This document shows, in pieces, positions 6,662 through 8,173 of a DNA stretch of 8,173 nt. The notes beneath the pieces are model-generated. The model saw nothing but the letters and a program-made list of their open reading frames with translations. It searched no databases and was not told where the DNA came from. The DNA comes from Pseudomonadota bacterium (GTDB taxonomy: Bacteria > Bdellovibrionota > Bacteriovoracia > Bacteriovoracales > Bacteriovoracaceae). Location: contig JAEYUK010000342.1 of assembly GCA_023432655.1 (NCBI GenBank), forward strand, positions 1 to 8,173. The letters are read 5' to 3'. Each line of letters opens with the position of its first letter. The stretch's first letter is position 1. The position numbers were made by a program, and so were the translations under genes.

Positions 6662-7127
6662 TTGGCCCCCATTTGAAAACGCACTTTATACTTTTTTCAC
6701 CTGATGAGGTTTTTGTGTAGGTAAGAGTTTTATCCTTAGAAACGGAAAGTTTTTCTGTAACAACTCTTTCAAGCTGTTTCAATTTCTTGGGACAGGAATG
6801 AGTAGAGAAAATATTTGTGAGGGTATTATCTTTGAGTGAGCTTACAACATCTTCGGCGCATTCCGTAGCACTGGCCGGAGTGATGGTTTCTTTTTCACTT
6901 TTTGGAGGGAATAGAGTGATATTTGGCCCCAACATGAGAACTTGATCGTCTTTTTCACCCATCAAAGCGTAGGGGCCATCGGAGCAAATATCATCGTTTT
7001 TAGTAACTACTTTAATGGTACCAGGACCCAAACCAAGAGTTGTGGCACTTACATTTAAAGTTGAGATTAAGACAAAGATACAAATGGTAATAGGGAGATA
7101 AGACCTCATTAAAAAATTATAAGGCAC
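6648..7127 (-). CDS. small secreted protein of unknown function
   Basis: No family is recognised. The frame from 7127 has 159 residues; it includes a signal peptide (MRSYLPITICIFVLIS core, cleavage near NVSA at residue 28) and a mature part of about 130 residues with four cysteines (48, 90, 112, 149), enough for two disulfides. The C-terminal TLTYTKTSSGEKSIKCVFKW segment looks like a beta-hairpin. Two starts compete: GTG at 7127, with AGGA eight bases upstream, and ATG at 7109, which gives a more typical signal peptide and coincides with the +1 of a strong promoter. Its end overlaps the lysozyme-fold gene by 14 bases, so the two are probably co-translated and work in the same compartment. A partner or inhibitor of that enzyme is a possible but unproven role. 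Confidence 0.8.
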   Translation of the reverse strand: MPYNFLMRSYLPITICIFVLISTLNVSATTLGLGPGTIKVVTKNDDICSDGPYALMGEKDDQVLMLGPNITLFPPKSEKETITPASATECAEDVVSSLKDNTLTNIFSTHSCPKKLKQLERVVTEKLSVSKDKTLTYTKTSSGEKSIKCVFKWGPSEKK

Positions 7128-7144
7128 ACCCTGATTCCTACCAA
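7116..7144 (-). promoter_or_regulatory. promoter of the secreted gene pair, predicting a leaderless mRNA
   Basis: On the minus strand TTGGTA (7144-7139) is followed after 17 bases by a perfect TATAAT (7121-7116). The next six bases are TTTTTA and then ATG at 7109, so the expected +1 is the A of the start codon. Confidence 0.5.
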
Positions 7145-7176
7145 GCTGATTAATTACTATATGAATAAACAGCTAT

Positions 7177-7647
7177 TTAGACATCCTCATCGAGGAAATC
7201 TTCGCCTAGTAAACGGTCAGCTTCCAGGGTTAGATTGATGTTTTCACGTGTGATCTTATAGAAGTAAGTTTCACCTTTGTGAGAGACTTCCTGCCAGTTT
7301 GGTTCAAATTCGCTCCACTCATCATCGGCGAAAATTTCATCGAAGAAAAGACCAACCAGATCGATAAAGTTTTTCTGAGTGGCTTTAAATTTCTCTTCAG
7401 AACTCATGTGATCTTTCTCACATGAAAGAAAACAGGTGATGGGAGAACTGTATTCATCTTTTTCCGAGAGGTAAGAAACTGCGAGCAACAATTCATCGGG
7501 ATAGGCCTGTCCGAATACATCGAAATACCGTCCGTTTTGCTTGCATTCTTTACTGTAGGTCTCGTTGATCAAACGGTTGAGGGCTTCAACCCATTCTTGG
7601 GGAAGAGGGTTAGCATTTTTCTGTGACTTATTTTTTCTGGCCAACAT
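7177..7647 (-). CDS. acidic cytoplasmic protein of unknown function
   Basis: A 156-residue protein without a recognised family, signal peptide or membrane segment. After a basic N-terminus (ARKNKSQK) comes a mixed alpha/beta-looking body with predicted amphipathic helices around 17-31 and 83-105, then the acidic, aromatic stretch FADDEWSEFEPNW (106-118) and an acidic end (GEDFLDEDV). Cysteines are at 35, 72 and 76. The start is ATG with AAGG/CAGG in the preceding 15 bases. It lies divergent from the thiolase and 49 bases upstream of the secreted pair, with no terminator between, so readthrough into that pair is possible. Codon use looks like that of its neighbours. The reading frame looks real from length, ribosome binding site and composition; no function is offered. 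Confidence 0.75.
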   Translation of the reverse strand: MLARKNKSQKNANPLPQEWVEALNRLINETYSKECKQNGRYFDVFGQAYPDELLLAVSYLSEKDEYSSPITCFLSCEKDHMSSEEKFKATQKNFIDLVGLFFDEIFADDEWSEFEPNWQEVSHKGETYFYKITRENINLTLEADRLLGEDFLDEDV

Positions 7648-7671
7648 GACGACCTGCCTTAATGGAAAGAT

Positions 7672-7714
7672 TTAGTGGTCTTTTATAGGACCCTTAATTA
7701 AAATATACCACTAA
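7672..7714. repeat. 8-bp inverted repeat in the divergent thiolase intergenic region
   Basis: TTAGTGGT (7672-7679) and ACCACTAA (7707-7714) are perfect inverted arms separated by 27 AT-rich bases that include the palindrome TTAATTAA. The arms flank the TATAAA of the minus-strand gene and lie 38-80 bases before the thiolase ATG, a placement that suits an operator. Arm centres are 35 bp apart. Confidence 0.5.
7682..7710 (-). promoter_or_regulatory. weak promoter candidate for the acidic protein gene
   Basis: TATAAA (7687-7682) on the minus strand is a good -10, but the -35 candidates at 16-18 bases are poor (TGGTAT at 7710-7705). Transcription would start near 7675, within one arm of the inverted repeat. 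Poor -35 boxes can mean an activator is needed. Confidence 0.3.
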
Positions 7715-7751
7715 GAAAGACAATCTTACATTCTCAAAAAAGGACTTAATT

Positions 7752-8173
7752 ATGGCAGTTTATATTCTGGGCGGCGCCCGCACAGCTTTTGGAAGTTTTA
7801 TGGGTACATTATCAACTGTGCCGGCCCCTAAATTAGGAGCAGTAGCGATTGAGGGCGCTCTTCAAAAGGCCAATATTGAAAAGTCTCAGGTTGATGAAGT
7901 TTTCATGGGGAATGTTCTCACTTCCGGTGTCGGCCAGGCCCCGGCACGTCAGGCGCTTCTCTTTGCAGGATTACCAGAAAATGTTCCGGCCACTACGGTT
8001 GGTAAAGTTTGTGGCTCTGGCCTTCAGTCAATCATTCTCGGGGCCCGCTCAATCCTTACTGGCGACAATCAAGTTGTGGTAGCGGGTGGGATGGAAAGTA
8101 TGTCTCTTGCACCTCACATGTTGATGAATTCACGCTCAGGCGCAAAATTTGGTCCAACTGAAATGAAAGATTC
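7752..8173 (+). CDS. thiolase (acetyl-CoA C-acetyltransferase type), 3' end outside the window
   Basis: The visible 140 residues are the N-terminal part of a thiolase, about one third of the usual 390. The start YILGGARTAFGSFMGTL is the standard family opening. The nucleophilic Cys87 is in VGKVCGSGLQS, where the acyl-enzyme forms, and GGMESMS (112-118) follows at the expected distance. The common VNKVCGSG segment here has Gly in place of Asn. ATG at 7752 has AAGGA seven bases upstream. The enzyme would split acetoacetyl-CoA or longer 3-ketoacyl-CoA with CoA, or condense two acetyl-CoA, and so complete the pathway of the three enzymes at 1727-4510. Residues deciding between degradative and biosynthetic types lie beyond the edge. 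No clear promoter was seen; the inverted repeat at 7672-7714 may control it. Confidence 0.95.
   Translation, partial: MAVYILGGARTAFGSFMGTLSTVPAPKLGAVAIEGALQKANIEKSQVDEVFMGNVLTSGVGQAPARQALLFAGLPENVPATTVGKVCGSGLQSIILGARSILTGDNQVVVAGGMESMSLAPHMLMNSRSGAKFGPTEMKD

Noticed and set aside
7128..7176. AGCTG / CAGCT inverted repeat as a terminator before the secreted pair
   Set aside because: Only five base pairs with a loop of about 20 and no T-run.

Overview
The window reads as ordinary chromosomal DNA of a Gram-negative bacterium with about 40% GC by eye. It has lipoprotein and Sec signal peptides, clear AGGAG-type ribosome binding sites, several GTG starts, and intrinsic terminators. The gene mix is a lemA pair, short-chain beta-oxidation enzymes, a lysine-rich histone-H1-like protein and secreted lysozyme-fold proteins. 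This would suit a member of the Bdellovibrionota (Bacteriovorax/Peredibacter-like), but that placement is an inference from content and composition. No phylogenetic marker was compared; rpsT at 1297-1563 is the best one available here.

Layout. Positions 1-1563 are read on the minus strand: rpsT (ribosomal protein S20), its terminator, then lemA and a TPM-domain membrane protein joined by a one-base stop/start overlap; the TPM gene runs off the left edge. Divergent from rpsT, positions 1727-4510 on the plus strand form a tight operon of 3-hydroxyacyl-CoA dehydrogenase, enoyl-CoA hydratase and acyl-CoA dehydrogenase, closed by an 11-bp-stem hairpin. Next, on the plus strand, is a 432-residue protein (4610-5908) made of a PAKK-repeat basic tail, a long K/E-rich helix, acidic blocks and a C-terminal module with a Cys4-type-spaced CCCH motif. 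It ends at a strong bidirectional terminator shared with the convergent minus-strand genes. Those are, in transcription order, an unrecognised acidic cytoplasmic protein (7177-7647), a small secreted Cys-containing protein (6648-7127) and a secreted lysozyme-fold protein (5948-6661). The last gene is a 3'-truncated thiolase (7752-8173, plus), divergent from the acidic protein.

How the genes fit. Acyl-CoA dehydrogenase, hydratase, 3-hydroxyacyl-CoA dehydrogenase and thiolase together make one full turn of short-chain fatty-acyl-CoA oxidation (or its reverse), with the thiolase placed about 3.2 kb from the other three. The two secreted genes overlap and are probably co-translated, which suggests a cell-wall enzyme with a periplasmic partner.

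No RNA genes, insertion sequences, CRISPR arrays or phage genes were seen. No gene-free stretch exceeds 300 bases; the longest is 163 bases (1564-1726) and holds the two divergent promoters. The most unusual item is the composite histone-like/zinc-finger-like protein at 4610-5908. I found no clear multi-gene novel system.
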